A stretch of 23,869 nucleotides of DNA from an uncultured Clostridia bacterium (GCA_934133175.1 CAKPAX010000025.1:1-23869); one strand, 5' to 3'; counted from the first letter of the stretch, positions 7,368-15,402 are shown. The notes: generated from the letters alone by a model not told the origin. Numbers and translations: made by a program.

Positions 7368-7700
7368 ATGAAAAAAACAACAACTGGGGAAATTAAACGG
7401 GGGTTAAGAAAAAATGTAAGAAGGTGTAAGGATCTTTTTCAAGGATTGCTTGAAACACCAAATTGTAGAAGGGACAGATTAGTATCATGTATTAATCAAA
7501 CTGTTGATTTAACAAAATTAAATATAGGATTATTTAATTTTAGTGTGTATAAACCAGCGTATTATACATATAATGAATTAACAGAAATGTTTGAGCAAAG
7601 AGAAAATCAGAATCCCTTGTTTCCATGTAGTTTGACTCCAATAGAAATGCTTGAAGGTATTGAAGCTAATTTGTTTATTGTTTTAGACATTTTACAGTAA
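7368..7700 (+). CDS. Small protein of unknown function (110 aa)
   Basis: I do not recognise this protein. It is 110 residues long, with a very basic N-terminal third (KRGLRKNVRRCKDL), four Cys (RRCKD, PNCRRDR, VSCINQ, PCSLTP), an aromatic middle (FNFSVYKPAYYTYNEL) and an acidic, hydrophobic end (EMLEGIEANLFIVLDILQ). There is no signal peptide or clear membrane segment, so it is probably cytoplasmic. That it is a real gene is well supported: an exact consensus promoter, an excellent GGAGGTGA ribosome site 6 bases before the ATG, and its own strong terminator. The basic start could bind nucleic acid, but nothing in the sequence proves this. Confidence 0.8.
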   Translation: MKKTTTGEIKRGLRKNVRRCKDLFQGLLETPNCRRDRLVSCINQTVDLTKLNIGLFNFSVYKPAYYTYNELTEMFEQRENQNPLFPCSLTPIEMLEGIEANLFIVLDILQ

Positions 7701-7721
7701 TACTAGTTGATTTGTAAGAAG

Positions 7722-7745
7722 GCAGATGCATTGCATCTGCTTTTT
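7722..7745 (+). terminator. Rho-independent terminator after the 110-residue orphan
   Basis: Stem GCAGATGC (7722-7729) with GCATCTGC (7733-7740), loop ATT, then five T residues. Confidence 0.9.
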
Positions 7746-7798
7746 ATTTATATACCAAATTTGTTTTAATAATTGATAATTATTTACATAAAATTGTA

Positions 7799-7827
7799 TT
7801 GATATAATTTATAAATTATTGTATAAT
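7799..7827 (+). promoter_or_regulatory. Promoter of corA
   Basis: TTGATA (7799-7804), 17-base spacer, TATAAT (7822-7827), 35 bases before the corA start. No Mg-sensing riboswitch-like leader fits in so short a distance. Confidence 0.8.
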
Positions 7828-7861
7828 ATTATTATGGCTAAAAATGGAAAGGGGGATATAT

Positions 7862-8803
7862 ATGATAAAAATATATGATACAGATGTAGAAACAAATAAA
7901 ACTGTAGAAATAGATGAAATAAAAAAGGGTTGCTGGATTAATCTAGTTAGTCCAACTGATGCTGAAATAAAAAAAGTATGTAAAAGTGTACAAATTGAAG
8001 ATGATTTTATTAGATATTCGTTAGACTATGAAGAAAAAGCCAGAATTGACATTGAAGATGAAGATAACACAATATTATTTATCATAGATGTTCCTATTTT
8101 AGATAAAGAAAATAATGAAACAATACACACAACACTTCCACTTGGAATAATTGTTGTAAGAGATGATTATTTTATAACAGTTTCATTAAAACAGACAAGA
8201 GTCATTTCAGATTTAAAACAAGATAGTATTGTTACATATAAGAAAAGTAGAAGTATATTACAAATATTTTATAAGAATTCTGAATTATTTTTAAGAGAAT
8301 TAAAAAAGATAAATAAAGAAAAAGAAGTAGCAGAAAAAGAATTAAACACATCAATGAGAAATAAAGAATTATTAAAAATGCTAAATATTGAAAAGAGTTT
8401 GGTTTATTTTACAACTTCATTAAAATCTAATGAGTTAGTAATGGAGAAAACTATGAAAGGAAGAATCATCAAGCTTTATGAAGAAGATGAAGATATACTA
8501 GAGGATGCTATTATTGAAAACAAACAAGCTATAGAGATGGCTAAAACATATAGTGACATATTAAGTGGAACAATGGATACATATGCATCTATTATTTCTA
8601 ATAACTTAAATATTGTTATGAAATTTTTAACATTAGTAACAATTGTTTTAGCAATACCTACTTTATTATTTAGTATGTGGGGAATGAATGTTGAGTTACC
8701 ATTTCAACATAATCCATATGGATTCTTATGGATTTTAGGAATAACAATAGTTATAACACTAATTGTTATTTGGTGGTTTAAAAAGAAAGATATGTTAGAT
8801 TAA
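7862..8803 (+). CDS. corA: CorA-family divalent cation (Mg/Co) transporter
   Basis: Pentameric inner-membrane channel for Mg2+ and similar ions. The 313-residue protein has the CorA plan: a cytoplasmic alpha/beta domain (about 1-130), long charged stalk helices (about 130-250), TM1 (about 252-272) ending in the family signature GMN (274-276, context MWGMNVELPF), a short external loop, TM2 (about 288-305) and a Lys-rich C-terminus (FKKKDM). An upstream in-frame ATG at 7844 would add six residues, but the strong AAAGGGGG ribosome site (7848-7854) lies just before the ATG at 7862, which I take as the start. It is a single-gene unit with its own promoter and a hairpin behind it. Ion choice (Mg2+ versus Co2+, Zn2+) cannot be read from the sequence. 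Confidence 0.93.
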   Translation: MIKIYDTDVETNKTVEIDEIKKGCWINLVSPTDAEIKKVCKSVQIEDDFIRYSLDYEEKARIDIEDEDNTILFIIDVPILDKENNETIHTTLPLGIIVVRDDYFITVSLKQTRVISDLKQDSIVTYKKSRSILQIFYKNSELFLRELKKINKEKEVAEKELNTSMRNKELLKMLNIEKSLVYFTTSLKSNELVMEKTMKGRIIKLYEEDEDILEDAIIENKQAIEMAKTYSDILSGTMDTYASIISNNLNIVMKFLTLVTIVLAIPTLLFSMWGMNVELPFQHNPYGFLWILGITIVITLIVIWWFKKKDMLD

Positions 8804-8807
8804 AAAG

Positions 8808-8841
8808 ATAACCAAGAGTATATGAAAGCTCTTGGTTATTT
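8808..8841 (+). terminator. Hairpin after corA (probable terminator)
   Basis: Perfect 11-bp stem ATAACCAAGAG (8808-8818) with CTCTTGGTTAT (8829-8839) and a 10-base loop. The T run is only three bases, so termination may be partial. The end of the hairpin overlaps the -35 box of the copZ promoter. Confidence 0.6.
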
Positions 8842-8867
8842 ACAAATATATTGAATGAGTATATAAT
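8839..8867 (+). promoter_or_regulatory. Promoter of copZ-copA
   Basis: TTTACA (8839-8844), 17-base spacer, TATAAT (8862-8867). Inside it TACAAATATA (8841-8850) differs by one base from the CopY-type operator TACANNTGTA, which is only weak evidence in such AT-rich DNA. Confidence 0.75.
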
Positions 8868-8912
8868 AAATTAGAATGTAAATAATTAATAAAAAGAAAG
8901 AAGGAAAAAAAT

Positions 8913-9116
8913 ATGAAAGAAATTATAATAAATGTTGAAGGTATGGTTTGTGGAGGATGTGAAAATAGAGTAATAAATGCTTTGAAATCTGTAGATGGAG
9001 TTAGTGAAGTTATAGCAGATCACAAAACAGGAATAGTAAAAGTAAGTGCAAAAGATGATATAGAAGAAAATATATTAAAAGATAAAATTGAAGATATTGG
9101 TTTTAATGTAAAATAA
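8913..9116 (+). CDS. copZ: Copper chaperone CopZ
   Basis: A 67-residue single heavy-metal-associated (HMA) domain that carries Cu(I) in the cytoplasm and hands it to the export ATPase. The metal motif is MVCGGC at residues 11-16 with Cys13 and Cys16, and the rest follows the beta-alpha-beta-beta-alpha-beta pattern (IIINVEGM, RVINALKSVDGVSEV, GIVKVSA, LKDKIEDIGFNV). The length is typical. copA starts 33 bases downstream, so the pair is one operon from the promoter at 8839-8867. An AGAAGGAAAA ribosome site precedes the ATG. No CsoR or CopY gene is adjacent, so a regulator would have to be encoded elsewhere. Confidence 0.93.
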   Translation: MKEIIINVEGMVCGGCENRVINALKSVDGVSEVIADHKTGIVKVSAKDDIEENILKDKIEDIGFNVK

Positions 9117-9149
9117 GATTTAATTTATTATTAGGAGAATAATTATAAT

Positions 9150-11372
9150 ATGAAAAAAATTATATTGGCAATAGAGGGCATGACTTGTAGTGCTTGTTCT
9201 AATGGACTTGAGAAATATTTAAATAAGCAAAATGGAATTATAGAAGCTCAAGTTAATTTAGTAATGGCAAATGCAACTGTAAATTATGATGAGAATATAT
9301 TGGATATAAATAAAATAGAAAAATTTGTTAAAGAAGCGGGATTTAAAAGTTTAGGAGAATTTAAACAAATAAAGATAGAAACAAAAAATAAAAAAGAAAA
9401 AATTAAATTTATAGTATTTTCTTTTTTAGCAATTGTATTAATGTATATATCAATGGGGCATATGATAAATTTACCAATAATAGATATATTAAATTCACAT
9501 TTTAATCCAATTGCCTATACAGCTGTGTTATTATGTTTAACAATAGCATTCTTAATATATGGATTTGATATTATAAAAAATGGGTATAAGAATTTAATTC
9601 ATAAAACACCTAATATGGATACATTAGTTTCATTAGGAGTGTTATGTAGTTTTGTATATAGTTTATATGCAACATATATGATATTTAATGGAAAACATGA
9701 ATATACTATGAATTTATACTTTGAATCAGCAGCAATAATAATTTACTTTATAAAGCTGGGACGTTATATAGATGGAATTAGCAAAGATAAAACAAAAGAA
9801 GCAATAAAAAAATTAGTAGAGATAACGCCTAATAAGGCTGTAATAAAGGTAGATGGTCAAGAAAAGGTAGTTACATTAGATGAGATAAAAAAAGGTATGA
9901 TAGTAATAGCAAAGCCAGGAGAAAAAATAGCGGTTGATGGTGAGATTATAAATGGAAAATCGCATTTAGATGAATCATTTATAACAGGTGAAAGTAAGCC
10001 AGTAAAGAAACAAGAGGGAGAAAAAGTTATTGCAGGAAGCTTAAATTATGATGGATATTTAGAATATAAAGCAGAAAAAATAGGAAAAGAATCTACAATA
10101 TCAGAAATAGTTAGATTAGTAATAGAAGCAAGTAATACTAAAGCTCCGATTGCAAAAATAGCAGATAAAGTTTCAGGATATTTTGTGCCTTTTGTTATAG
10201 CAATTGCAATAATAACTTTTTTTGTTTATTTATTTTTAGGATATGATTTTTCTGTAGCTTTAGGTACATTTATTACAGTGTTAGTTGTTGCATGTCCATG
10301 TAGCTTAGGTTTAGCTACACCACTTGCTATTGTTGTAAGTGAAGGAATATGTGCAAATAACGGAATATTAGTTAAGAAGAGTGAAATATTAGAAAATGCT
10401 CAAAAAGTAAATACAATTGTTTTGGATAAAACAGGAACATTAACATATGGTAAACTTAAAGTATCAAAAATTATTAACTTAAGTGGAATAGAGGAAAAAG
10501 AATTAATGCAATTAGTATGCAGTTTGGAAAGTAAATCAACACATCCAATAAGTAAAGCATTTTTGTCTTATATGAAGGATAATAAAATTGAAAAAGTAGA
10601 TGTTGATGAATTCAATGAAATTACAGGATATGGTATAATTGGCAAAATAGATAATAAAAAAATAATATTAGGCAATAAAAAAATATTAGATAAATATAAT
10701 ATTGAAAATAAATTTTTAAAAGAAGAAAATGAACTAGCAGAAGAAGGAAATAGTATAATATATGTTGTAATTGATAATGAAATAAAATCAATAATTGGTA
10801 CAAATGATATTATAAGAGAAGGAATAGAACAATCTATAAAAAGTTTAAATAGATATGGAATAGAAACAATAATGCTTACAGGGGATAATCAAATTACAGC
10901 ACAGAAAATAGCAGAAAAAGTTGGAATTACAAAAGTAATATCAAATGTATTGCCAGCTGAAAAAGTAAATGTTATAAAGAACTTAAAAAAAGAAAATAAA
11001 TATGTTATGATGTGCGGAGATGGAATTAATGATAGTCCTGCCTTAGCTGTTGCAGATATTGGTGTAAGTGTAAAAAGTGGCACAGATATAGCAATGGACT
11101 CATCTGATGTAATACTAACTCAAAATGATATTAGTTCTATTATGAAATTAATAAGAATAAGTAAAAAAACAATAAGAAATATTAAACAAAATTTATTTTG
11201 GGCATTTTTTTACAATTTATTAATGATTCCTATTGCTATGGGAATATTTAGATTTATTGGTATTACAATTAATCCAATGATTGCAAGTGTAGCTATGGTG
11301 CTTAGCAGTATTACTGTTATTTTAAATGCATTAAGATTAAAAAGAATAAAATTAAATAAAAACTCTATGTAA
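9150..11372 (+). CDS. copA: Copper-exporting P1B-type ATPase CopA
   Basis: ATP-driven Cu(I) exporter of the cytoplasmic membrane, 740 residues. Order of parts: one N-terminal HMA domain with MTCSAC (11-16); membrane helices between about 85 and 205; actuator domain with TGES (279-282); the Cu-site CPC (382-384) in the sixth helix; phosphorylation motif DKTGT (426-430, Asp426); nucleotide-binding domain with HP (465-466); TGDN (577-580) and GDGINDSPA (623-631); last helices with YN (688-689) and MVLSS (716-720). CPC, YN and MxxSS together are the signature of Cu(I) pumps (P1B-1), not Zn/Cd pumps. The preceding copZ supports this. The ribosome site AGGAG is 12 bases from the ATG, a long spacing. 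The 3' end overlaps a terminator. Confidence 0.96.
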   Translation: MKKIILAIEGMTCSACSNGLEKYLNKQNGIIEAQVNLVMANATVNYDENILDINKIEKFVKEAGFKSLGEFKQIKIETKNKKEKIKFIVFSFLAIVLMYISMGHMINLPIIDILNSHFNPIAYTAVLLCLTIAFLIYGFDIIKNGYKNLIHKTPNMDTLVSLGVLCSFVYSLYATYMIFNGKHEYTMNLYFESAAIIIYFIKLGRYIDGISKDKTKEAIKKLVEITPNKAVIKVDGQEKVVTLDEIKKGMIVIAKPGEKIAVDGEIINGKSHLDESFITGESKPVKKQEGEKVIAGSLNYDGYLEYKAEKIGKESTISEIVRLVIEASNTKAPIAKIADKVSGYFVPFVIAIAIITFFVYLFLGYDFSVALGTFITVLVVACPCSLGLATPLAIVVSEGICANNGILVKKSEILENAQKVNTIVLDKTGTLTYGKLKVSKIINLSGIEEKELMQLVCSLESKSTHPISKAFLSYMKDNKIEKVDVDEFNEITGYGIIGKIDNKKIILGNKKILDKYNIENKFLKEENELAEEGNSIIYVVIDNEIKSIIGTNDIIREGIEQSIKSLNRYGIETIMLTGDNQITAQKIAEKVGITKVISNVLPAEKVNVIKNLKKENKYVMMCGDGINDSPALAVADIGVSVKSGTDIAMDSSDVILTQNDISSIMKLIRISKKTIRNIKQNLFWAFFYNLLMIPIAMGIFRFIGITINPMIASVAMVLSSITVILNALRLKRIKLNKNSM

Positions 11373-11390
11373 TTAAAACATAGAGTTTTT
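11358..11390. terminator. Bidirectional terminator between copA and capA-like gene
   Basis: Perfect 13-bp stem AAAAACTCTATGT (11358-11370) with ACATAGAGTTTTT (11378-11390), loop of 7. The left arm includes the last codons of copA and the first base of its stop codon. Confidence 0.88.
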
Positions 11391-11406
11391 ATTGTAAGTG
11401 TAAATG

Positions 11407-12678
11407 TTATTTAATAGGTTCTCCCATAGTATTTTTTATTTTTGTTAATTCTGTTTGTAAAGTGTTATATGTTTTTTGTCCAATTGAAGTATCTTGATCT
11501 AAATCATATTTAGAAATAGAGTTTTCTATATCTAAAATTTTATATGCTTTTGTTTTGGCTGTAGATTTATACATATATATAGGTGTATAGTTAACACTAT
11601 CTATTGAAATTTTTCCATCTTGTGCTTTTTTAGTTATTTTTAAATCAATTATTATAGAATTCTTAGTATTTTCTTTAACTTGTCCTGACATAAAATTTCC
11701 TAAAGAATATATAACAAATCCATCTTTTGTTGATCCATCTTCTAATGTAATTGTTCTTTTTTCCATTGGTTGTAGTACATGTGGATGACTTCCAAGAATT
11801 ATATCAACACCATTTTCAAAAAGAAAATCTGCTAAAGCTTCTTGTTCTTTATTTTGTTTTGTTTGATATTCAATTCCCCAATGCATGCTTACACATATAA
11901 TATCAGGATTTTCAGCTTTTGCTAATTCTAATTGCTTTTTAATTAAGTCTTTGTCTATCAAATTAATACAATAATCTTTTCCAGTAGGAACTTTAATTCC
12001 ATTTGTTCCATATGTATAACTTAAAAATGCAATTTTTACATCTTTCACATTTTTTATTAATATTTTATTTTGGTCTTCTTCAGATTTAAAAGTACCTGTA
12101 TGAGAAATATCTGCTTTATCTAAATAGTCAATTGTACTTTCTATTCCTTTATAACCTTTATCTAAACTGTGATTATTTGCTGTTGTTAAAACATCTAATC
12201 CTAAATCTTTTAAATTATCTGCTAAAGATTCAGGAGTATTAAATGTAGGATAACTACTATATCCAACTGATTTTCCAGCAAAAGTTGTTTCTAAATTTCC
12301 TACAGCAATATCAGCAGTTTTAATTTTTGTTTTAATATCTTTAAAAACATATGAAAAATCATAAGTGTCTGTATTAGAATTATATGCATCTGTATATTGT
12401 GTGTTATGACACATAATGTCACCAATTACACTCATATTAAAAGTAATATCTTTTTGTTCTTTTTTAGTATTAATATTTTGGTTATCTAAAGTTGTACTAT
12501 CTTCTTTAGAAACAGGAATACTTACATTATTAGAATTGTTCTTTATTAAATTTATAATTGTTTTCGAATTATAAATTAAAATACATAAAATTATAATAAA
12601 AAGTAATATAAATACTGATTTTTTAAATTTTTTTGAATCTTTTATAATTATTCTTTTTTTACGAGTATTTCTTGCCAA
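11407..12678 (-). CDS. CapA-family metallophosphatase-like protein, membrane anchored
   Basis: Protein of the CapA/PgsA (PGA_cap) family, calcineurin-like folds linked to poly-gamma-glutamate or capsule production on the cell surface. After a basic start (RNTRKKRIIIKDSKKFKK) comes one membrane segment (SVFILLFIIILCILIY), a Ser/Asn/Thr-rich linker, and the domain with SVIGDIMCHNTQ, VGNLETTFAG, TTANNHSLDKG, VSMHWGIEYQ, ILGSHPHVLQPME and YSLGNFMSGQ. These Asp, Asn and His residues are the expected metal ligands. An ATG at 12687 touches the AAGGAG ribosome site directly; TTG at 12678 has a 9-base spacing and is preferred, giving 423 residues. No capB, capC or capE genes are nearby, so a role in real capsule synthesis is unproven. 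Confidence 0.85.
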   Translation of the reverse strand: MARNTRKKRIIIKDSKKFKKSVFILLFIIILCILIYNSKTIINLIKNNSNNVSIPVSKEDSTTLDNQNINTKKEQKDITFNMSVIGDIMCHNTQYTDAYNSNTDTYDFSYVFKDIKTKIKTADIAVGNLETTFAGKSVGYSSYPTFNTPESLADNLKDLGLDVLTTANNHSLDKGYKGIESTIDYLDKADISHTGTFKSEEDQNKILIKNVKDVKIAFLSYTYGTNGIKVPTGKDYCINLIDKDLIKKQLELAKAENPDIICVSMHWGIEYQTKQNKEQEALADFLFENGVDIILGSHPHVLQPMEKRTITLEDGSTKDGFVIYSLGNFMSGQVKENTKNSIIIDLKITKKAQDGKISIDSVNYTPIYMYKSTAKTKAYKILDIENSISKYDLDQDTSIGQKTYNTLQTELTKIKNTMGEPIK

Positions 12679-12838
12679 TAATAACATCTCCTTTTACTTT
12701 ATAAGTTAAAATTATCATAAAAAAATGTTTTTTTCAATAAAATGTATAAATTTATTATAAAAAGAAAAAATAATAAATATAAATATGTTATTAAAATTAA
12801 ATATAAATATAGGACTTAATAATATGGAGGTGAGAATA

Positions 12839-13027
12839 ATGAAAGTTATTGATAAAATAGCATTGGTTTTAATTATAATAGGTGCAATAAATTGGGGACT
12901 TATAGGATTTTTTCAATTTAATTTAGTTGATACTATTTTTGGACAAATGAGTGTATTATCAAGAATTATATATGCTTTAGTAGGTATATCTGGGTTATGG
13001 GGAATAAAATTAATTTTTGATGATTAG
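12839..13027 (+). CDS. DUF378 family small membrane protein
   Basis: A 62-residue protein with two hydrophobic helices (about 7-25 and 40-58) and the family stretch IIIGAINWGLIGFFQFNLVD, which I recognise as DUF378 (YuzA-like). Function of this family is unknown. The ATG at 12839 follows an excellent GGAGGTGA ribosome site; an upstream in-frame ATG at 12785 would add a segment that does not fit the family. It stands alone between a divergent capA-like gene and the ABC-F gene, and is closed by a strong terminator. Confidence 0.88.
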   Translation: MKVIDKIALVLIIIGAINWGLIGFFQFNLVDTIFGQMSVLSRIIYALVGISGLWGIKLIFDD

Positions 13028-13050
13028 TCAAAGTATTTATATATAATATA

Positions 13051-13078
13051 AAAAAACGGGAATTATTCCCGTTTTTTT
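13051..13078 (+). terminator. Rho-independent terminator after the DUF378 gene
   Basis: ACGGGAAT and ATTCCCGT form a stem (13056-13072) between an A run and a run of seven T residues. Confidence 0.9.
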
Positions 13079-13145
13079 GTTGTAGTCTGTAATAAACAAT
13101 AAAGTTATAATAATATATCAAAATTAGATAAATAAAGCAAACCAC

Positions 13146-13174
13146 TTGAAAACAAAGCAAATATAATGTATAAT
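13146..13174 (+). promoter_or_regulatory. Promoter of the ABC-F gene
   Basis: TTGAAA (13146-13151), 17-base spacer, TATAAT (13169-13174), 28 bases before the start codon. The AGGAGG-type ribosome site follows at about 13190-13195. Confidence 0.75.
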
Positions 13175-13202
13175 TTACAAATGTAGTAAGGAGGAGAGAA
13201 AT

Positions 13203-14786
13203 ATGTTATCTGCAAATGGAGTAACAATTAGATTTGGAAAAAGAGTTTTATTTGAAGATGTAAATATAAAGTTTGGAAAAGGAAATTGTTATGGTATTAT
13301 TGGAGCAAATGGTGCTGGAAAAACAACTTTTCTAAAAGTTTTATCAGGAGAAATAGAACCAAACAAAGGTGATGTAACATTAGATAAAGGTGAGAGAATA
13401 TCAGTCTTAAAACAAGACCACTTTGCATATGAGGATTATAGTGTTTTAGATACTGTAATGATGGGAAATAAAGAATTATACGACATTATGAAACAAAAAG
13501 ATGCAATATATGCAAAACCAGATTTTTCAGAAGAAGATGGAATGATTGCAGCTAAATTAGAAGAAAGATTTGCAGAATTAGATGGTTGGAATGCAGAATC
13601 AGATGCAGCAATGCTTTTAAATGATTTAGGAATATCTCCAGAAAATCACTACAAAATGATGAAAGAAATAGAAGCTAGAGAAAAAGTTAAGGTTTTATTA
13701 GCACAAAGTTTATTTGGAAATCCAGATGTATTATTATTAGATGAACCTACAAATGACTTGGACTTAAAGAGTATAAATTGGCTTCAAGAATTTTTAATTA
13801 ATTTTGAAAATACAGTAATTGTAATATCACATGATAGATATTTTTTAAATAAAGTTTGTACACATATTGCTGATGTGGATTTTGGAAAGATTAAAGTATA
13901 TCCAGGAAATTATGATTTCTGGTATGAATCAAGTCAATTAGCTTTAAAACAAATGAGAGAACAAAATAAGAAAAAAGAAGAAAAAATAAAAGAATTACAA
14001 GACTTTATTGCAAGATTTAGTGCAAACGCATCAAAATCAAAACAAGCAACATCAAGAAAGAAAACATTAGAAAAAATTGAACTAGATGAGATTAAACCGT
14101 CAAACAGAAAATATCCATATGTAGATTTTAAACCAGATAGAGAGCCTGGAAAGGAAATCTTACAAGTTAAAAATATTTCAAAAACTATTGATGGAGAAAA
14201 GATTTTAGATAATATTAGTTTTACAGTTAAACAAGATGATAAAATAGCATTTTTAGCAGATAATGAAAATGCTAAAACAATATTATTCCAAATTATTGCT
14301 GGTGAATTAGAGCCTGATGAGGGAGAATTAGTTTGGGGAACAACAATAACAAGTAGTTATTTTCCAAAAGATAATAATTATTTATTTAATACAGATGAAA
14401 ATTTAACAGATTGGCTAAGAAAATATTCAAAAGATCCAGATGAAACATATGTAAGAGGATTTTTAGGAAGAATGTTATTTTCAGGTGATGAAGCATTAAA
14501 AGAAGTTAATGTTTTATCAGGAGGAGAAAAAGTAAGATGTGTTCTTTCTAAGATGATGTTATCTGGTGCAAACTTTTTAATTTTTGATGAGCCTACAAAC
14601 CATTTGGATATGGAAAGTATAACATCTGTTAATGATGGTATGGCTAAATTTAAGGGAAATATTTTATTTACTTCACATGATCACCAATTAACACAAACTG
14701 TAGCAAATAGAATAATTGATATAAAAGAAGATGGTAAAGTAATTGATAGAGAAATTAGTTATAATGAATATTTAGGAATTGAATAA
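13203..14786 (+). CDS. ABC-F family ATPase (ribosome-associated type)
   Basis: Soluble protein of 527 residues with two ABC domains and no membrane domain, the plan of ABC-F translation factors (YkpA/YbiT/EttA relatives) that act at the ribosomal E site. Domain 1 has a full Walker A (GANGAGKTT, 34-42) and Walker B with DEPTNDLD (180-187), but its signature LSGGE is replaced by EIEAREK (155-161). A charged linker follows (about 245-300, KKKEEKIKELQDF), with YPYVDFKPDR near 304-313. Domain 2 has a broken Walker A (LADNENAKT, 351-359) but a perfect signature LSGGEK (438-443) and DEPTNHLD (462-469). Thus only one of the two composite ATP sites seems complete. It has its own promoter and terminator. 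I would not predict antibiotic resistance from this sequence. Confidence 0.92.
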   Translation: MLSANGVTIRFGKRVLFEDVNIKFGKGNCYGIIGANGAGKTTFLKVLSGEIEPNKGDVTLDKGERISVLKQDHFAYEDYSVLDTVMMGNKELYDIMKQKDAIYAKPDFSEEDGMIAAKLEERFAELDGWNAESDAAMLLNDLGISPENHYKMMKEIEAREKVKVLLAQSLFGNPDVLLLDEPTNDLDLKSINWLQEFLINFENTVIVISHDRYFLNKVCTHIADVDFGKIKVYPGNYDFWYESSQLALKQMREQNKKKEEKIKELQDFIARFSANASKSKQATSRKKTLEKIELDEIKPSNRKYPYVDFKPDREPGKEILQVKNISKTIDGEKILDNISFTVKQDDKIAFLADNENAKTILFQIIAGELEPDEGELVWGTTITSSYFPKDNNYLFNTDENLTDWLRKYSKDPDETYVRGFLGRMLFSGDEALKEVNVLSGGEKVRCVLSKMMLSGANFLIFDEPTNHLDMESITSVNDGMAKFKGNILFTSHDHQLTQTVANRIIDIKEDGKVIDREISYNEYLGIE

Positions 14787-14796
14787 AAAAGTATTG

Positions 14797-14853
14797 AAAT
14801 ATATAGAACGGTATGTTATTATATTAACACTATTTGTTCTATATATTTTTTTT
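14797..14853 (+). terminator. Terminator after the ABC-F gene
   Basis: 13-bp perfect stem AAATATATAGAAC (14797-14809) with GTTCTATATATTT (14836-14848), a long 26-base loop, and a run of eight T residues at 14846-14853. Confidence 0.75.
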
Positions 14854-14961
14854 AGTGGAACAAATTAAATTATTTATTTCCTTTTTTTGATTCAATTTAT
14901 TTTTTTCTTGATTTGATTCAAAATTTTATCAAAGTATTATTTAAAAAAGGAGGTGGTATGG

Positions 14962-15306
14962 ATGGAAGAAAAAATTCTTACTATATTATTAGATATACAA
15001 AAAGATGTTAAAGAACTAAAAGAAAGAGTAACTAGCTTAGAAGAAAAAGTCGATAGACTAGAAAAGAGAATTAATAGCTTAGAAGAAAAAGTCGATAGAC
15101 TAGAAAAGAGAATTGATAGCTTAGAAGAAAAAGTCGATAGACTAGAAAAGAGAATTGATAGCTTAGAAGAAAAAGTCGATAGACTAGAAAAAAGAGTTGA
15201 TAACCTAGAAGAAGGAGTAGAATGTTTAAAAGGGCAAAGACATATTGATAGTATTAATATTGCAAAAATATTAGAATATCAAATACAAATGGTTAAACAT
15301 TATTAA
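14962..15306 (+). CDS. Coiled-coil protein built on a 14-residue repeat
   Basis: A 114-residue, almost fully helical protein of unknown function. After a short start (MEEKILTILLDIQKDVKELK) it consists of four near-identical 14-residue units LEEKVDRLEKRIDS, each two heptads with Leu, Val and Ile in the core positions and opposite charges outside, so a long parallel coiled coil is expected. A non-repetitive end follows (GVECLKGQRHIDSINIAKIL). The ATG at 14962 lies 8 bases after a perfect AGGAGG; an in-frame GTG at 14953 overlaps that site and is rejected. No membrane segment or signal peptide is seen. Similar short coiled-coil proteins are widespread and cannot be given a function from sequence; prophage or surface-structure origin cannot be excluded. 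Confidence 0.8.
   Translation: MEEKILTILLDIQKDVKELKERVTSLEEKVDRLEKRINSLEEKVDRLEKRIDSLEEKVDRLEKRIDSLEEKVDRLEKRVDNLEEGVECLKGQRHIDSINIAKILEYQIQMVKHY
15034..15201 (+). repeat. Tandem repeat, four copies of a 42-bp unit
   Basis: Copies begin at 15034, 15076, 15118 and 15160 with AGCTTAGAAGAAAAAGTCGA; they differ by only a few bases, and a diverged fifth copy starts at 15202. The unit is a multiple of three, so copy-number change keeps the reading frame. Confidence 0.93.
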
Positions 15307-15317
15307 TTTATATTATG

Positions 15318-15346
15318 TTTACAATAAGAAGAATATATGTTATAAT
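15318..15346 (+). promoter_or_regulatory. Promoter of the 66-residue orphan
   Basis: TTTACA (15318-15323), 17-base spacer, TATAAT (15341-15346), 56 bases before the start codon. Confidence 0.8.
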
Positions 15347-15402
15347 AAAGATATGATAATTATCTAATACACCAAAAACAAAAGACAGCAGGAGGAAATA
15401 GC

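Noticed and set aside
11407..12678. Capsule biosynthesis locus
   Set aside because: Only the CapA-like gene is present; no ligase or export genes lie near, so a capsule operon is not supported.
12785..12838. Longer N-terminus for the DUF378 protein from an upstream ATG
   Set aside because: The strong GGAGGTGA site serves the ATG at 12839, and the extra 18 residues do not fit the family.
13176..13185. Exact CopY-type operator TACAAATGTA upstream of the ABC-F gene
   Set aside because: No copper gene follows, and a ten-base AT-rich pattern with two free positions is expected by chance in this genome.
15034..15201. Regularly spaced repeats that might be a CRISPR array
   Set aside because: The 42-bp units are directly adjacent without unique spacers and are in frame within a coiled-coil gene.
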